NCBI RefSeq assembly: GCF_029761935.1
Contig: NZ_CP121699.1
Span: 248,001 to 312,000 of the forward strand
Length of the DNA stretch: 64,000 nt
Direction: 5' to 3'
From: Microbacterium testaceum
GTDB taxonomy: Bacteria; Actinomycetota; Actinomycetes; Actinomycetales; Microbacteriaceae
Below, in pieces: positions 1 to 9,290 of the stretch. A model generated the notes under the pieces. That model searched no databases. It was not told the DNA's origin and saw only the letters and a program-made list of their open reading frames with translations. The translations under genes were made by a program, and so were the position numbers. Numbering within the stretch: position 1 is the first letter of the stretch; each line of letters begins with the position of its first letter.

Positions 1-2
1 AG

Positions 3-857
3 CCCGCGGTGAGCCAGCAACTGCGGCGACTTGAACGACGGGCCGGGATGCCGATCGTCGAACGCGTCGGCCGAGGCGTGCGTCTCACCGAGGCCGGCTC
101 GATCCTCGCCCGTCACGCCGCCGCCGTGACCACGGCTCTCGACGCCGCGGCCGGGGATCTCGCCGAGCTCCGGGGACTTCGCGCCGGCCGGGTCCGCATC
201 GCCGCCTTTCCCTCCGCGTCGTCGACCGTGGTGCCGCGCGTGATCGCCGCCGTCACCGCGCGCCGCCCGGGCGTCTCGATCAGCTTCGTCGAGGCCGAGC
301 CGCCCGAGGCTATCGCCGCCGTGCGCGAGAACCGTGCCGACATCGCCCTCACCTACAGCTACCCCGGCGATCGGCGCGAACATCTCGAGTCCGCGGCATC
401 CGGTCTCTCGTCCCGCCTCATCGGCGACGACGACACCGTCGTGGTCGTGCCCACCGATCACCCGGCCGCCGCGCACGACCCCATCGACCTGTCGCAGCTC
501 GCGGGGGAGCGATGGATCGCGGGCTGCCCGCAGTGCCGCGGGCACCTTCTCGAAGCGTGCGGTCGGGCCGGGTTCACGCCCGACATCGCGTTCGAGACCG
601 ACAACTTCATCGCTGTCGAGAACCTCGTCGCCCAGGGGGTCGGCATGGCGATCCTGCCGCGGATGGCGGTGGCGTCGCTCCCGATGCTCGCCGGCATCGC
701 GGCTCCTCGACTGCCCGCGGCCGAGGCGCGCACCCTGCACGTCGTGACCGCGCGGGGGGCCGAGCATGTGCCCGCGGTCGGAGCGGCGTTGGAGGTCATG
801 GGGGAGGTGCTGGCCGATCACCTCCGGCACTCGGGAAGCGACACCGCCCGCCGGTAG
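3..857 (+). CDS. LysR-family transcriptional regulator, 5' truncated by window edge
   Basis: The frame is already open at base 3 and reads [11 protein letters not shown], the recognition helix of the LysR winged helix-turn-helix, so the start codon and roughly 25-30 residues lie before the window. The wing ([10 protein letters not shown]) and linker helix follow, then a periplasmic-binding-protein-like effector domain up to about residue 270. The family acts as ligand-responsive DNA-binding tetramers; the ligand cannot be told from the sequence. A CPQC pair lies in the effector domain. The TAG stop codon is also the first half of the presumed -10 box of gltX. The GTG at 9 is an internal codon, not the start. 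Confidence 0.88.
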   Translation, partial: PAVSQQLRRLERRAGMPIVERVGRGVRLTEAGSILARHAAAVTTALDAAAGDLAELRGLRAGRVRIAAFPSASSTVVPRVIAAVTARRPGVSISFVEAEPPEAIAAVRENRADIALTYSYPGDRREHLESAASGLSSRLIGDDDTVVVVPTDHPAAAHDPIDLSQLAGERWIAGCPQCRGHLLEACGRAGFTPDIAFETDNFIAVENLVAQGVGMAILPRMAVASLPMLAGIAAPRLPAAEARTLHVVTARGAEHVPAVGAALEVMGEVLADHLRHSGSDTARR

Positions 858-860
858 GAT
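855..860 (+). promoter_or_regulatory. -10 box of gltX (TAGGAT), near-leaderless
   Basis: TAGGAT lies 7 bases before the gltX ATG, the spacing seen for leaderless actinobacterial transcripts. No convincing -35 was found. Confidence 0.5.
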
Positions 861-867
861 CGAGGGG

Positions 868-2376
868 ATGTCTGCCACGCCCGATCCCCGCACCACGACC
901 GCCACCGGCGCCGACGTTCGCGTCCGCTTCTGCCCCTCACCTACGGGGCTGCCGCACGTCGGTCTCATCCGCACCGTCCTGTTCAACTGGGCCTACGCCC
1001 GGCACAACGGCGGCAAGCTCGTCTTCCGCATCGAAGACACCGACGCCGCGCGCGACAGCGAGGAGAGCTACCAGCAGCTCCTCGAGGCACTGCGGTGGAT
1101 GAACATCGACTGGGACGAGGGTGTCGAGGTCGGCGGACCGCACGCTCCGTACCGGCAGTCGCAGCGCCACGAGATCTACCGCGAGGTGCTCGACAAGCTC
1201 ATCGCCGCGGGTGCGGTGTACGAGAGCTACTCGACCGCCGAAGAGATCGACGCGCGCAACGAGGCCAACGGCCGCGCGAAGCAGCTCGGCTACGACAACT
1301 TCGACCGCGACCTCACGGACGAGCAGAAGGCCGCCTTCCGCGCCGAGGGTCGCGAGCCCGCGTGGCGCGTGCGCGTGCCCGACGAGGACCTCACCTTCGT
1401 CGACCTCATCCGCGGCGAGGTCACCTTCCCGGCCGGGTCGTTCCCCGACTTCGTGATCGTGCGCGCCGGCGGCATCCCGCTGTACACGTTCGTGAACCCC
1501 GTCGACGACGCGCTCATGGGGATCACCCACGTCATCCGCGGCGAAGACCTCATGCCCTCGACCGCTCGTCAGCTCGCGCTGTACCGCGCGCTGCTCGACG
1601 CCGGCGTCACCGACTTCCTGCCGCGCTTCGGCCACATGCCGCTCGTGCTGGGCGAGACCGGCAACAAGAAGCTCTCCAAGCGCGACCCGCAGGCCGATCT
1701 GTTCCTGCAGCGCGAGAAGGGCTTCATCCACGAGGGTCTGCTCAACTACCTCTCGCTTCTCGGCTGGTCGCTCGCGAGCGACCGCGACGTGTTCTCGCTC
1801 GACGAGATGATCGCCGCCTTCGACATCGCGGACGTGAACCCCAACCCGGCGCGCTTCGACCAGAAGAAGGCCGAGGCCATCAACGGCGATCACATCCGCA
1901 TGCTGGATGCCGATGACTTCGCGACCCGCCTCGTCCCCTACCTCGCGGGGGCGGGCTTCATCGCGGAGCAGCCCAGCGAGGAGCACCGCGCGATCATCGC
2001 CCAGGCGGCTCCGCTCGTGCAGGAGCGCGTGCAGTTGCTGGGCGAGGTCCCCGGCATGCTCGGCTTCCTCTTCGTGTCCGAGGTCGACTACGCCGAGGAT
2101 GCGCTCACGGGTCTGCCCGCGAATGCGGCGGAGGTGCTCGCGGCATCCGTTCGTGCCCTCGAGGGTGTCGACGACTTCACCGCCGCCGCCGTGCAGGAGG
2201 CCCTGTCGACGGCCCTCGTCGAAGAGCTCGGGCTCAAGCCCCGCGTCGCCTACGGCCCGCCGCGCGTCGCGCTGACCGGCCGTCGCATCTCGCCGCCGCT
2301 GTTCGAGTCGATGGAGCTTCTCGGCAAGGCTGAGTCGATCCGCCGCCTCGAGGCGCTGGTCTCGCACCTGGGCTGA
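868..2376 (+). CDS. gltX: glutamyl-tRNA synthetase
   Basis: This cytosolic class I synthetase attaches glutamate to tRNA(Glu), and in organisms without GlnRS also to tRNA(Gln). The 502-aa product shows the N-terminal Rossmann core with [14 protein letters not shown] (the HIGH-type signature, about residues 19-32) and the KMSKS loop as KLSKRDP near residue 270, then the helical anticodon-binding domain. An upstream in-frame ATG at 766 lies inside the lysR gene and would add 34 unconserved residues, so ATG 868 is chosen. Length is normal for the family. A tRNA-Gln gene follows 240 bases downstream. Confidence 0.96.
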   Translation: MSATPDPRTTTATGADVRVRFCPSPTGLPHVGLIRTVLFNWAYARHNGGKLVFRIEDTDAARDSEESYQQLLEALRWMNIDWDEGVEVGGPHAPYRQSQRHEIYREVLDKLIAAGAVYESYSTAEEIDARNEANGRAKQLGYDNFDRDLTDEQKAAFRAEGREPAWRVRVPDEDLTFVDLIRGEVTFPAGSFPDFVIVRAGGIPLYTFVNPVDDALMGITHVIRGEDLMPSTARQLALYRALLDAGVTDFLPRFGHMPLVLGETGNKKLSKRDPQADLFLQREKGFIHEGLLNYLSLLGWSLASDRDVFSLDEMIAAFDIADVNPNPARFDQKKAEAINGDHIRMLDADDFATRLVPYLAGAGFIAEQPSEEHRAIIAQAAPLVQERVQLLGEVPGMLGFLFVSEVDYAEDALTGLPANAAEVLAASVRALEGVDDFTAAAVQEALSTALVEELGLKPRVAYGPPRVALTGRRISPPLFESMELLGKAESIRRLEALVSHLG

Positions 2377-2387
2377 GACGCCCCCCC

Positions 2388-2419
2388 CGATCCCCGTGGC
2401 CTTCCGGCCGCGGGGATCG
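2388..2419 (+). terminator. rho-independent-type terminator after gltX
   Basis: CGATCCCCG (2388-2396) pairs perfectly with CGGGGATCG (2411-2419), and the loop contains a further GGCC/GGCC pairing. There is no long T tract, as is usual at this GC content. Confidence 0.75.
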
Positions 2420-2613
2420 CGCGTTCTCGGGCGCGCGGCGGCGCCCGACGCAGAGGATGCGACGCGGATCGGTGAGCGAAGCTCCGTCGTCGGCGCGGCT
2501 GGCGACGAGTCACCCGGGACGCGCCCGGGACGCGCCGAGCGAGGCGCCGGTTTGGCGCAGGGCTCCGCGTCACGTAAGCTTGATCCTCGGCACGAGTTAC
2601 GGCTCGAAGCCAT

Positions 2614-2685
2614 TGGGGTATGGTGTAATTGGCAACACGGCGGTTTCTGGTTCCGTTGTTCTTGGTTCGAGTCCAGGTACCCCAG
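2614..2685 (+). tRNA. tRNA-Gln (anticodon CTG)
   Basis: A 72-base cloverleaf: acceptor TGGGGTA (2614-2620) pairs with TACCCCA (2678-2684), G2685 is the discriminator, the anticodon loop is TTCTGGT with CTG, and the T loop is TTCGAGT. CCA is not encoded. It reads CAG codons. Confidence 0.95.
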
Positions 2686-2693
2686 CTCTGTGA

Positions 2694-2726
2694 AAAGGCC
2701 CGGTGATCGGAAGATCCCGGGCCTTT
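2694..2726 (+). terminator. terminator of tRNA-Gln
   Basis: AAAGGCCCGG (2694-2703) and CCGGGCCTTT (2717-2726) form a perfect 10-bp stem with a 13-base loop, directly after the tRNA. Confidence 0.85.
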
Positions 2727-2783
2727 CGCGTATCGCGATGCCCCCGTCGGATGATGCTTCTCTGCGCCGCTACAGGCAAACCG

Positions 2784-2789
2784 TAGGAT
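2784..2789 (+). promoter_or_regulatory. -10 box (TAGGAT) of the esterase lipoprotein gene
   Basis: TAGGAT is 6 bases before ATG 2796. This predicts a leaderless mRNA and supports that start, which has no Shine-Dalgarno sequence. Confidence 0.55.
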
Positions 2790-2795
2790 GACCCG

Positions 2796-3710
2796 ATGCG
2801 CCTCCGCCCGCTCGTCGCCCTCGCCGCCTTGGTCGTGGCGGGCACGGTGCTGGCCGGATGCGGGGCGGGCACGCGCCCTGCCGCCACGGCCTCGGGCTGC
2901 GACGCGAACTTCACCCTCGAGCCGGGCGCGAGCGCCCCGCTCTTGGTGACGGTCGACGGCGCGACCCGTGTGTACACCGTGCACGTCCCGGCGACGATGA
3001 CGACGCAGACGCCGACGCCGCTCATCCTCGCCTTCGCCGGATACCGCATGCCGCCCGGGCAGCTCGAGCAGCTCAGCGACCTCAACGGCAGCGGCGCGAT
3101 CGTCGTCTACCCGCAGGCGGCGAGCACCGCGGCGGGCGTCGGCTGGCAGGGGGCGCCCTACTCGTCGGGCGCGGACGACGTGGCCTTCACCGCGGCCCTC
3201 CTCGACGACGTCGAGTCGCGTCTCTGCGTCGACCCGAAACGCGTGTTCGCCGCCGGGATCTCGAACGGCGGCGGCTTCGTATCGCTGTTGTCGTGTGCCC
3301 TCCCCGAACGCCTCGCCGCTTTCGCCGTCGTCTCGGGTGCGATCTACCCCGCGACCAACCCGTCGTGTGAGAGCGGCTCCCCGGTGCCGGTGATCGAGTT
3401 CCACGGCACCGCCGACGACGTCATCCCCTACGACGGCGGCATCCGGCACGACGCGACCGTCGCCCCGGTGCCGCTCTGGCTGTCGCAGGTGGCGACGCGC
3501 AACGGCTGCACCATCGATCCGCGCTCGGAATCGGTCGCGACGGGGGTCGAGAGGCAGACCTGGACCGGATGCCGCGACCGCGGTGCCCTGGTGCACTACC
3601 GGATCGACGGGGGAGGGCACGTGTGGCCGGGAGCGGAGGGCTCCGGCGAGACGGCGATCTCGGCGACGACCCTGATCGAAACCTTCTTCACAGCTCACCC
3701 TCTGCCGTGA
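2796..3710 (+). CDS. secreted polyhydroxybutyrate-depolymerase-like esterase lipoprotein (LpqC type)
   Basis: An alpha/beta hydrolase of 304 aa with a lipoprotein signal peptide ending in the lipobox VLAGC, so it should be anchored outside the membrane. The PHB depolymerase / feruloyl esterase family layout is visible: an oxyanion-region sequence FAGYRMPPGQ near residue 90, the nucleophile elbow G-I-S-N-G-G (about 155-160), the acid in GTADDVIPYDGG and the catalytic His in GGGHVWPG near the C-terminus. Many Cys residues suggest disulfides. It hydrolyses an ester, but the natural substrate is unknown. It is transcribed alone from a leaderless-type promoter. Confidence 0.8.
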   Translation: MRLRPLVALAALVVAGTVLAGCGAGTRPAATASGCDANFTLEPGASAPLLVTVDGATRVYTVHVPATMTTQTPTPLILAFAGYRMPPGQLEQLSDLNGSGAIVVYPQAASTAAGVGWQGAPYSSGADDVAFTAALLDDVESRLCVDPKRVFAAGISNGGGFVSLLSCALPERLAAFAVVSGAIYPATNPSCESGSPVPVIEFHGTADDVIPYDGGIRHDATVAPVPLWLSQVATRNGCTIDPRSESVATGVERQTWTGCRDRGALVHYRIDGGGHVWPGAEGSGETAISATTLIETFFTAHPLP

Positions 3711-3737
3711 ACCGGGAATCGGCGAGAGGATGGCTCC

Positions 3738-3920
3738 ATGGGACTCTTCGTACAGCGACCCGAGGAACCGAGCGAGTGGGCCGGGCTTCCCGGCGAACCG
3801 GCGCGGCCGAAGACCCGCGCCGAACTCCTGCCCGACGATGAGCACCCCGCGGCCGTTCCCGGCCTGCTCGACCTCGGCGGTTCTTCGGTGACCTCGGTCG
3901 AGATCCCCCTCGGCGACTGA
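3738..3920 (+). CDS. small acidic hypothetical protein, 60 aa
   Basis: Starts MGLFVQRPEEPSEWAGL and ends with SVEIPLGD. It has no signal peptide, membrane segment or Cys, is proline- and acid-rich, and starts 27 bases after the esterase stop. A weak GAGAGG precedes the ATG. The composition is protein-like with normal third-position GC. I do not recognise a family; it may be a lineage-specific small protein co-transcribed with the esterase. Confidence 0.55.
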   Translation: MGLFVQRPEEPSEWAGLPGEPARPKTRAELLPDDEHPAAVPGLLDLGGSSVTSVEIPLGD

Positions 3921-4012
3921 ACCCGGCGCGCGCTCGGCGCGATCAAAGACTTCGCGGGTTAGCATCCGAGCGGGGATGCAGGATGTCTCCCTCCTCGCGG
4001 AAGAAGGTCCTC

Positions 4013-4435
4013 GTGAAGCGCTCCCTCGCTCTTCGGCTCGCCCCGGTCGTCACGGCCGGCGTCCTGCTCGCGGGCTGCGCGCCCGCGGCATCCGACACTC
4101 CCGTCGCGCCCGCGGCGGACGCGCCGAGTCCCGCCGCGTCGGTGGACGACCAGGCCTTCGCCCCCACGGTCGTCTCTCCCGAGGACCTCGACGGCAAGGA
4201 CGCGACCGTGAAGATCGGCACCTCGCTCGTGCTCGCGGTCCCCGACGGCACCGAGGCCGAATGGACCGGGTCGACAGCCGACGTGGCGATCGCCGACTTC
4301 TCCCCGGGAGGGCCTTCCGAGGGTTCGGTGTTCCGCCCCGGCTTCCTGCCGCACGAGATCGGTCAGACGGCGGCCACCCTCACGGGCCCGGACGGCAGGA
4401 CCCTCCGCTTCACCCTCTCCGTCATCGCCCCCTGA
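4013..4435 (+). CDS. small lipoprotein, unknown function
   Basis: A 140-aa exported protein. Starting at GTG 4013 gives a textbook lipoprotein signal (M-K-R-S-L-A-L-R-L) with lipobox LLAGC, preceded by AAGAAGG at 4001-4007 with 5-base spacing. An ATG at 3983 in the same frame would add ten residues without a better ribosome site. After a flexible Ala/Pro/Ser linker there is one beta-rich domain of about 90 residues ending LRFTLSVIAP, immunoglobulin-like in pattern (inference). No family is recognised. It converges on the iron-importer genes. Confidence 0.72.
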   Translation: MKRSLALRLAPVVTAGVLLAGCAPAASDTPVAPAADAPSPAASVDDQAFAPTVVSPEDLDGKDATVKIGTSLVLAVPDGTEAEWTGSTADVAIADFSPGGPSEGSVFRPGFLPHEIGQTAATLTGPDGRTLRFTLSVIAP

Positions 4436-4453
4436 GAGGGCGGACGGGAGGGA

Positions 4454-5227
4454 TCAGGATGCCAGCGGCCCGTCGAACAGGATCGTGGAGCGCCCGGTCT
4501 CGGCATCCGGGATCACTCTCGCCCTCACCTCGTACACCTCGGCGATGAGCGCCGGCGTGAGCACCTCGGCGGGGGCTCCCGCGGCGACGACGACGCCCTC
4601 GCGCAAGACGAGCACGCTGTCGCAATAGGTCGCCGCGAGGTTGAGGTCGTGCAGGGCGATGATGCTCGTCACCGGCAGGGCGGCCACCAGCGCCAACACG
4701 TCGAGCTGGTGACGGATGTCAAGGTGGTTCGTCGGCTCGTCGAGCAGCAGCTCGCGGGGCTCCTGCGCCAGGGCGCGGGCGATCTGCGCACGCTGGCGCT
4801 CTCCGCCGGACAGGGTGTGCCAGAGGCGGTCGGCCTTGTCCGTGAGGGCGACCCGCTCGAGCGCCGCGTCGATCGCCTCCTCGTCGCCGCTGGTCGACCC
4901 GCCCCAGATCGGGCGGTGCGGAGTGCGACCGAGGCGCACGACATCGCGGACCACGATGTCGGCGTCGGTCTCGGCGTGCTGCGTGACCACCGCGACCGTG
5001 CGGGCGAGATCGCGGCGGCGCCACTGCGTCAGCGGCCGCTCGTCGAGCAGGACGTCGCCGGAGTCCGGTCGCGCCGCGCCCTGCAGCAGGCGCAGCAGTG
5101 AAGACTTGCCCGAGCCGTTGGGCCCGAGCAGACCCACGGTGGTCCCGGGCTCGGGATGCAGCGAGACGCCGTCGACGACGAGGGTTCCCCCGCGCGTCCA
5201 GCGCACCTCGCGGGTTTCGAGCGTCAT
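4454..5227 (-). CDS. iron-siderophore ABC transporter ATP-binding protein (FecE/FepC type)
   Basis: A 257-aa ATPase of the FecE/FepC/HmuV class that powers iron-complex import on the cytoplasmic face. Walker A is GPNGSGKSS, the Q-loop lies in VTQHAE, the ABC signature is LSGGERQR, Walker B is LLLDEPTNHLD and the switch His is in IIALHDLN. Its ATG overlaps the permease stop (ATGA at 5224-5227), so translation is coupled. It is the last gene of a leftward three-gene importer operon headed by an iron box. The ligand is not defined by sequence. Confidence 0.93.
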   Translation of the reverse strand: MTLETREVRWTRGGTLVVDGVSLHPEPGTTVGLLGPNGSGKSSLLRLLQGAARPDSGDVLLDERPLTQWRRRDLARTVAVVTQHAETDADIVVRDVVRLGRTPHRPIWGGSTSGDEEAIDAALERVALTDKADRLWHTLSGGERQRAQIARALAQEPRELLLDEPTNHLDIRHQLDVLALVAALPVTSIIALHDLNLAATYCDSVLVLREGVVVAAGAPAEVLTPALIAEVYEVRARVIPDAETGRSTILFDGPLAS

Positions 5228-6303
5228 GCGCGTCCCCTCCGTCGAACGAGCAGAGCGACGAAGACGGGGACGCCGACGATCGCCGTCCCGACCCCGACCG
5301 GCAGAGGCGTGGGCGCAAAGAGCGTGCGCGTCGCGGCATCCACCCACACCATGAACACGGCGCCGACGACCGCCGCGAGCGGGACCACGCGCACGTGACG
5401 CTGGCCCACCAGCAGGCGGACGGCGTGCGGCACGACGAGGCCGACGAAGCCGACCGCGCCGACGACGCTGACCAGGGCCGCGGTCATGAGGGCCGTCACG
5501 ACGAGCAGTCCGATGCGCGTGCGGGCAACGGGGATGCCGAGCGAGGCGGCCACGTCGTCTCCGAACGTGAAGGCATCGAGGGCGCGTGCCCCGAACAGGC
5601 ACACCGCACCCCCGACGACGACCACGACGGCGCACAGGACGACCTTGTCCCAGCGCATGCCCTCGAGCGAGCCGAGGAGCCAGAACATCACGCCCCGCGT
5701 CTCGTCGCTGTCGGCGACCGCGAACACGACGAGAGAGGTCAGTGCCGAGAAGAACTGCGTGCTGGCGACACCGGCCAGGATGACGCCCGAGGTACCGCCC
5801 GAGGTGAAGCGCGACAGCAGCAGAACGAGACCGAAGGCGACCAGTGCGCCGACGAAGGCTCCGCCCGACAGGCCGAGGACCCCGCCGCCGATCCCGAGCA
5901 CGCCGATCACGACCGCGCCGGTCGACGCCCCCGACGACACGCCCAGCACGAACGGCTCGGCGAGCGGGTTGCGCAGCAGCGACTGCATGACGACCCCGCA
6001 GAGCGCGAGCCCGGCCCCGGCGCAGGCGGCGACCAGGGCGCGGGGGAGACGCTCCTCCCACACGATGGCGTTCTTCGCGGCCTTGACCGGGATGTCGGCG
6101 AGACCGAGGTGGTTCAGCAGCACGTCGCGCACGTTCACCAGCGACACGTCGGCGGGGCCGAGCGTGACCGCGACACCCACCGAGATCACCAGGACGACGA
6201 GGCCGGCGAGAGCGAGCAGGATGCCGAGTCCGGCGGATCCCCTCCCGAGTCGGGCCCCCGAGACGACGGGCGCGCTCAGAGCGTGCTCCCGTTCTCGTCC
6301 CAC
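5224..6303 (-). CDS. iron-siderophore ABC transporter permease (FecCD family)
   Basis: A polytopic membrane protein of about 359 aa with the FecCD/BtuC pattern of about nine to ten transmembrane helices. Visible landmarks are RLPRALVAACAGAGLALCG and QSLLRNPLAEPFVLGVSSGA, both characteristic of the family, and the coupling-helix region near SLGIPVARTR. The first usable start is GTG 6303, which overlaps the 3' end of the binding-protein gene by 28 bases and has no clear ribosome site. Later starts would remove the first helix. It probably works as a homodimer, since only one permease gene is present. Confidence 0.9.
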   Translation of the reverse strand: MGREREHALSAPVVSGARLGRGSAGLGILLALAGLVVLVISVGVAVTLGPADVSLVNVRDVLLNHLGLADIPVKAAKNAIVWEERLPRALVAACAGAGLALCGVVMQSLLRNPLAEPFVLGVSSGASTGAVVIGVLGIGGGVLGLSGGAFVGALVAFGLVLLLSRFTSGGTSGVILAGVASTQFFSALTSLVVFAVADSDETRGVMFWLLGSLEGMRWDKVVLCAVVVVVGGAVCLFGARALDAFTFGDDVAASLGIPVARTRIGLLVVTALMTAALVSVVGAVGFVGLVVPHAVRLLVGQRHVRVVPLAAVVGAVFMVWVDAATRTLFAPTPLPVGVGTAIVGVPVFVALLVRRRGRA

Positions 6304-7322
6304 CAGGCGCGGATCTTGTCGAGCGCGTCGACGAAGCGGATCGAGGGGTTCAGCTCCGCGCCGTGCAGCGCGATGTACCGCTTCTCCTTGACGGCGGTCA
6401 TGGTGCTGGTGAGCGGGTCGCTCTCGAGGAACGCGATCTTGTCGGCGAGCCGGTCGCCCGGGAAGCGGTCCCGCTGCAGGTCGCCCAGCACCAGCACGTC
6501 GGGGTCGGCCGAGACCATGCTCTCCCACCCGACCGCGGGCCAGTCGTCGGTCTGCCCGGCGAACACGTTGGTCATCTTGGTGGTGGATGCCAGGAGTGCG
6601 GCGTTCGAGAATCCGCCCGCGATGTAGGGGGTCTTGGTGTCGGCGAACCAGAAGGCGACGCTGTGGCCCTCGAAGTCGATGCCCTCGGTCGCGGCGGCCG
6701 CCCGCTGCTGCAGCGAGGAGATCAGTGCCTCGCCGCGATCCGAGACGTCGAAGACGCGGGCGAGGTCGCGGATCTCGCCGTACAGCGCGTCGATCGTCAG
6801 CGGGGTGGTCCGCTTTCCGCCGGCGTTGACGCTCACGTCTCCGTCGCAGTCGGTGGGGGAGAGGTAGGAGGCGATGCCGGTCTCGGCGAAACGATCCCGC
6901 GTGGCGACGCCACCCTGGGCGAAGTGGCGGCCGAACGAGGCGGTGACGAAATCGGGATCGGTTCCGAGCACGACCTCGTACGAGGGGGCGTTGTCGGACA
7001 GACGGGGAACGGCGGCATTCGCCTCGGCGAGCGAGTCCAGAACGGGATCGGTCCAGGATGCCGTGCCGACCATGCGGTCCTGGAGCCCCAGCGACAGCAG
7101 GATTTCGGTGGAGTCCTGGTCGAGCGAGACCACGCGGCTGGGGGCCTGATCGACCGTGATTTCGCGCCCGCAGTTCTCCAGCGTCAGGGGGTAGACCGTG
7201 GCGCCCTCTCCGGCCGAGGAGGCGGAGGCTTCGGGAACGACCTCCGACGCTCCGCAGCCGGTCAGAGCGGCTGCGGCGGTCAGCAGGACGAGGGGGAAGG
7301 CGAGGGCGCGGGCGCGTGGCAT
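6276..7322 (-). CDS. iron-siderophore ABC transporter substrate-binding lipoprotein
   Basis: A 348-aa class III (FepB/BtuF-like) binding protein tethered by a lipobox (LTGCG) after a typical signal peptide. Family features include SRVVSLDQDSTEILLSLG near residue 62, the two lobes joined by a long helix, and a C-terminal lobe ending WWDENGS. It captures an iron complex outside the cell and hands it to the permease encoded next. It heads the operon, and an iron-box-like palindrome lies 52 bases upstream. The true ligand (hydroxamate, catecholate or haem) cannot be named from sequence. Confidence 0.9.
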   Translation of the reverse strand: MPRARALAFPLVLLTAAAALTGCGASEVVPEASASSAGEGATVYPLTLENCGREITVDQAPSRVVSLDQDSTEILLSLGLQDRMVGTASWTDPVLDSLAEANAAVPRLSDNAPSYEVVLGTDPDFVTASFGRHFAQGGVATRDRFAETGIASYLSPTDCDGDVSVNAGGKRTTPLTIDALYGEIRDLARVFDVSDRGEALISSLQQRAAAATEGIDFEGHSVAFWFADTKTPYIAGGFSNAALLASTTKMTNVFAGQTDDWPAVGWESMVSADPDVLVLGDLQRDRFPGDRLADKIAFLESDPLTSTMTAVKEKRYIALHGAELNPSIRFVDALDKIRAWWDENGSTL

Positions 7323-7373
7323 CCGGGAACTCCGTAGGGATCGTGGAACGAGCGGCCCGACGGCGGACCACGG

Positions 7374-7392
7374 TAAGGATAGCCTCACTTCC
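7374..7392 (-). promoter_or_regulatory. iron box (DtxR/IdeR-type operator) of the siderophore importer
   Basis: On the + strand the site reads TAAGGATAGCCTCACTT plus flank. It matches roughly 13 of 19 positions of the DtxR/IdeR consensus TTAGGTTAGGCTAACCTAA and keeps the dyad GTnAGGnTAnCCTnAC. It overlaps a possible -10 (TATCCT on the - strand) and sits 52 bases before the binding-protein gene, the position expected for iron-dependent repression. Confidence 0.72.
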
Positions 7393-7524
7393 TGCGCGGC
7401 CGAGTCGCGGTTCTTCGTTCGTGTGGCAAATCGTGCGGTCGCTGGATCGCTCTTCACGTTCGCATTTCTGTTGCCGTGTGTGGTTTCGTGTTGTATCGTG
7501 TGGGAATCTTCGAAGGGGATTCCC

Positions 7525-8310
7525 GTGTACGCAATGGAGCGCCAGCAGCTCATCGAGCGCGAACTGCGCGACGTCGGACGCGTCAGCGTCGTTGACCTCG
7601 CCCGCCGCTTCGACGTCACGACAGAGACCGTCCGCCGCGACCTGGACCGCCTCGAGTCGCTCGGATCCCTGCGCCGCGTCCACGGCGGGGCGGTCGACAT
7701 CGGTCGCGCCAGCACCGCTGAGTCCCCTCTCACCGAGCGCCGCGAGCGCCACCGCGACGCCAAGCGCGCCATCGCCGCCGAAGCCGTGTCTCTGCTCGGC
7801 CCCGACTTCCGCGGCTCGATCTTCGTCGACGCCGGCACGACCCCCGCCGAGGTCGCCTCGCTCCTTCCCGCCGCTCTCGGAGCGGGTATCGGCGGTGTCG
7901 AGGTGGTCACGCACTCCCTCGAGGCCGCACACCTGCTCGCCGGAGAGGAGCGTCTCTCGCTCACCACCATCGGCGGGCGCGTGCGCGGAGTCACCGCGGC
8001 CGCGGTCGGAGCGCACACCGTCCGCGCCATCGGTCAACTGCGTCCGGACATCGCGTTCGTCGGAACGAACGGTCTCAGCGCCGGTTTCGGACTCAGCACC
8101 CCCGACCCCGAAGAGGCCGCGGTCAAGGCGGCCATCATCCAGTCCGCCCGTCGCGTCGTCCTGCTCGCGGACGCGGCGAAGTTCGGCGAAGAGCTGCTCG
8201 TCCGCTTCGCCCGACTCGACGAGCTCGACGTGCTCGTGACCGACGCCGCCCCTCCCGCGGCCCTTTCCGAGGCCCTCGCGGCCGCCGACATCGAGGTGCG
8301 CGTCGCATGA
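7525..8310 (+). CDS. DeoR-family regulator of the fructose PTS operon
   Basis: A 261-aa repressor-type protein. GTG 7525 gives the family-typical N-terminus M-Y-A-M-E-R-Q-Q and has GAAGGGGA a few bases upstream. The winged HTH (VSVVDLARRFDVTTETVRRDLDRL, shown here only by its ends VSVVDLA and RRDLDRL, residues about 18-42) is followed by the sugar-phosphate-sensing DeoRC domain with FVDAGTTPAE and the AFVGTNGLS segment. The stop overlaps the fruK start (ATGA), so regulator and enzyme are coupled. By analogy with FruR proteins the likely inducer is fructose-1-phosphate (inference). Confidence 0.9.
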   Translation: MYAMERQQLIERELRDVGRVSVVDLARRFDVTTETVRRDLDRLESLGSLRRVHGGAVDIGRASTAESPLTERRERHRDAKRAIAAEAVSLLGPDFRGSIFVDAGTTPAEVASLLPAALGAGIGGVEVVTHSLEAAHLLAGEERLSLTTIGGRVRGVTAAAVGAHTVRAIGQLRPDIAFVGTNGLSAGFGLSTPDPEEAAVKAAIIQSARRVVLLADAAKFGEELLVRFARLDELDVLVTDAAPPAALSEALAAADIEVRVA

Positions 8311-9272
8311 TCGTCACTCTGACCGCCAACCCGTCCGCCGACCGCGCCGTCGTCCTGTCCGAGACCCTGCAGCCCGGCGAGGTGCAGCGCGCACTGTCGT
8401 CGCGCGAAGACGCCGGAGGCAAGGGCGTGAACGTCGCCCGCGTCGTCTCGGCCGCGGGAGTCCCCGCGCGCGCCGTGGTGCCGGTCAACGCCCACGACCC
8501 CTATCGGATGCTCCTCGACGACACCGGCATCGCCCTCGACGTGATCGAGGTGGCCGGTCGGGCCCGAGCGAACCTGACGATCACCGACCCCGCGGGCGAG
8601 ACGACCAAGCTCAACCTGCCGGGTGCCGAGCTGTCCGCGGCCGAAGCCGACGCCCTCGTCGCGGGCGTCGTCGCGGCGTCGCAGGGCGCGAGCTGGCTCG
8701 TCCTCGCCGGGTCGCTTCCCCCCGGAGTCCCGGTGTCGTTCTACGCCGACCTCATCGCCGCGGTGCGCGAGCGCTGGGGCGCCGCCGCCCCGCTCATCGC
8801 CGTCGATGCCTCCGGTCCGGCGCTCAGCGCCGTCGTCGCCACCGCTCGCCCCGACCTCATCAAGCCCAACCACGAGGAGCTCGCCGAACTCGTCGGCGAA
8901 GACCCTGCGGTCGATGACGACGTGCACGACGCCGCCTCGCGCCGCGCACGCACGCTGGTTCCGGGCCGCGTGGCGTCCGCCCTCGTGACCCTCGGCGCCG
9001 ACGGCGCCCTGCTCTTCACGGCCGAGGGAACCTGGCGCGGTCGCGCCCCCCGCATCCAGGTCGCCAGCACCGTCGGCGCGGGCGACAGCTCGCTCGCCGG
9101 ATACCTGCTCGCCGACCTCGAGGGCGCGCCCGCGCCCGACCGTCTCGCGCGCAGCATCGCCTACGGAGCGGCCGCCGCCACTCTGCCCGGCACGCAGGCG
9201 CCGACCCCCGACGATCTGCCCGCGGGGCCGATCGCCGTCACCGAATTCCCCACCCCCATCGCAACATCCTGA
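8307..9272 (+). CDS. fruK: 1-phosphofructokinase
   Basis: A cytosolic PfkB-family kinase of 321 aa that converts fructose-1-phosphate, the product of the downstream PTS transporter, to fructose-1,6-bisphosphate. Seen directly: the N-terminal MIVTLTANPSADR, the GGKGVNVARV sugar-site signature (about residues 38-47), and the C-terminal anion-hole motif STVGAGDSSLAGYL with the catalytic Asp. The ATG lies inside the stop of the regulator gene and fruA follows after 18 bases, which gives a tight fru operon. Confidence 0.94.
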   Translation: MIVTLTANPSADRAVVLSETLQPGEVQRALSSREDAGGKGVNVARVVSAAGVPARAVVPVNAHDPYRMLLDDTGIALDVIEVAGRARANLTITDPAGETTKLNLPGAELSAAEADALVAGVVAASQGASWLVLAGSLPPGVPVSFYADLIAAVRERWGAAAPLIAVDASGPALSAVVATARPDLIKPNHEELAELVGEDPAVDDDVHDAASRRARTLVPGRVASALVTLGADGALLFTAEGTWRGRAPRIQVASTVGAGDSSLAGYLLADLEGAPAPDRLARSIAYGAAAATLPGTQAPTPDDLPAGPIAVTEFPTPIATS

Positions 9273-9290
9273 CCACGGAGGTCACTGACA

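Noticed and set aside
937..2613. Long open frame on the minus strand opposite gltX
   Set aside because: A shadow of high-GC coding sequence; composition rich in Arg/Glu/Val with no recognisable domain, fully antisense to a well-supported gene. The same holds for frames opposite fruA, smc and lipA.
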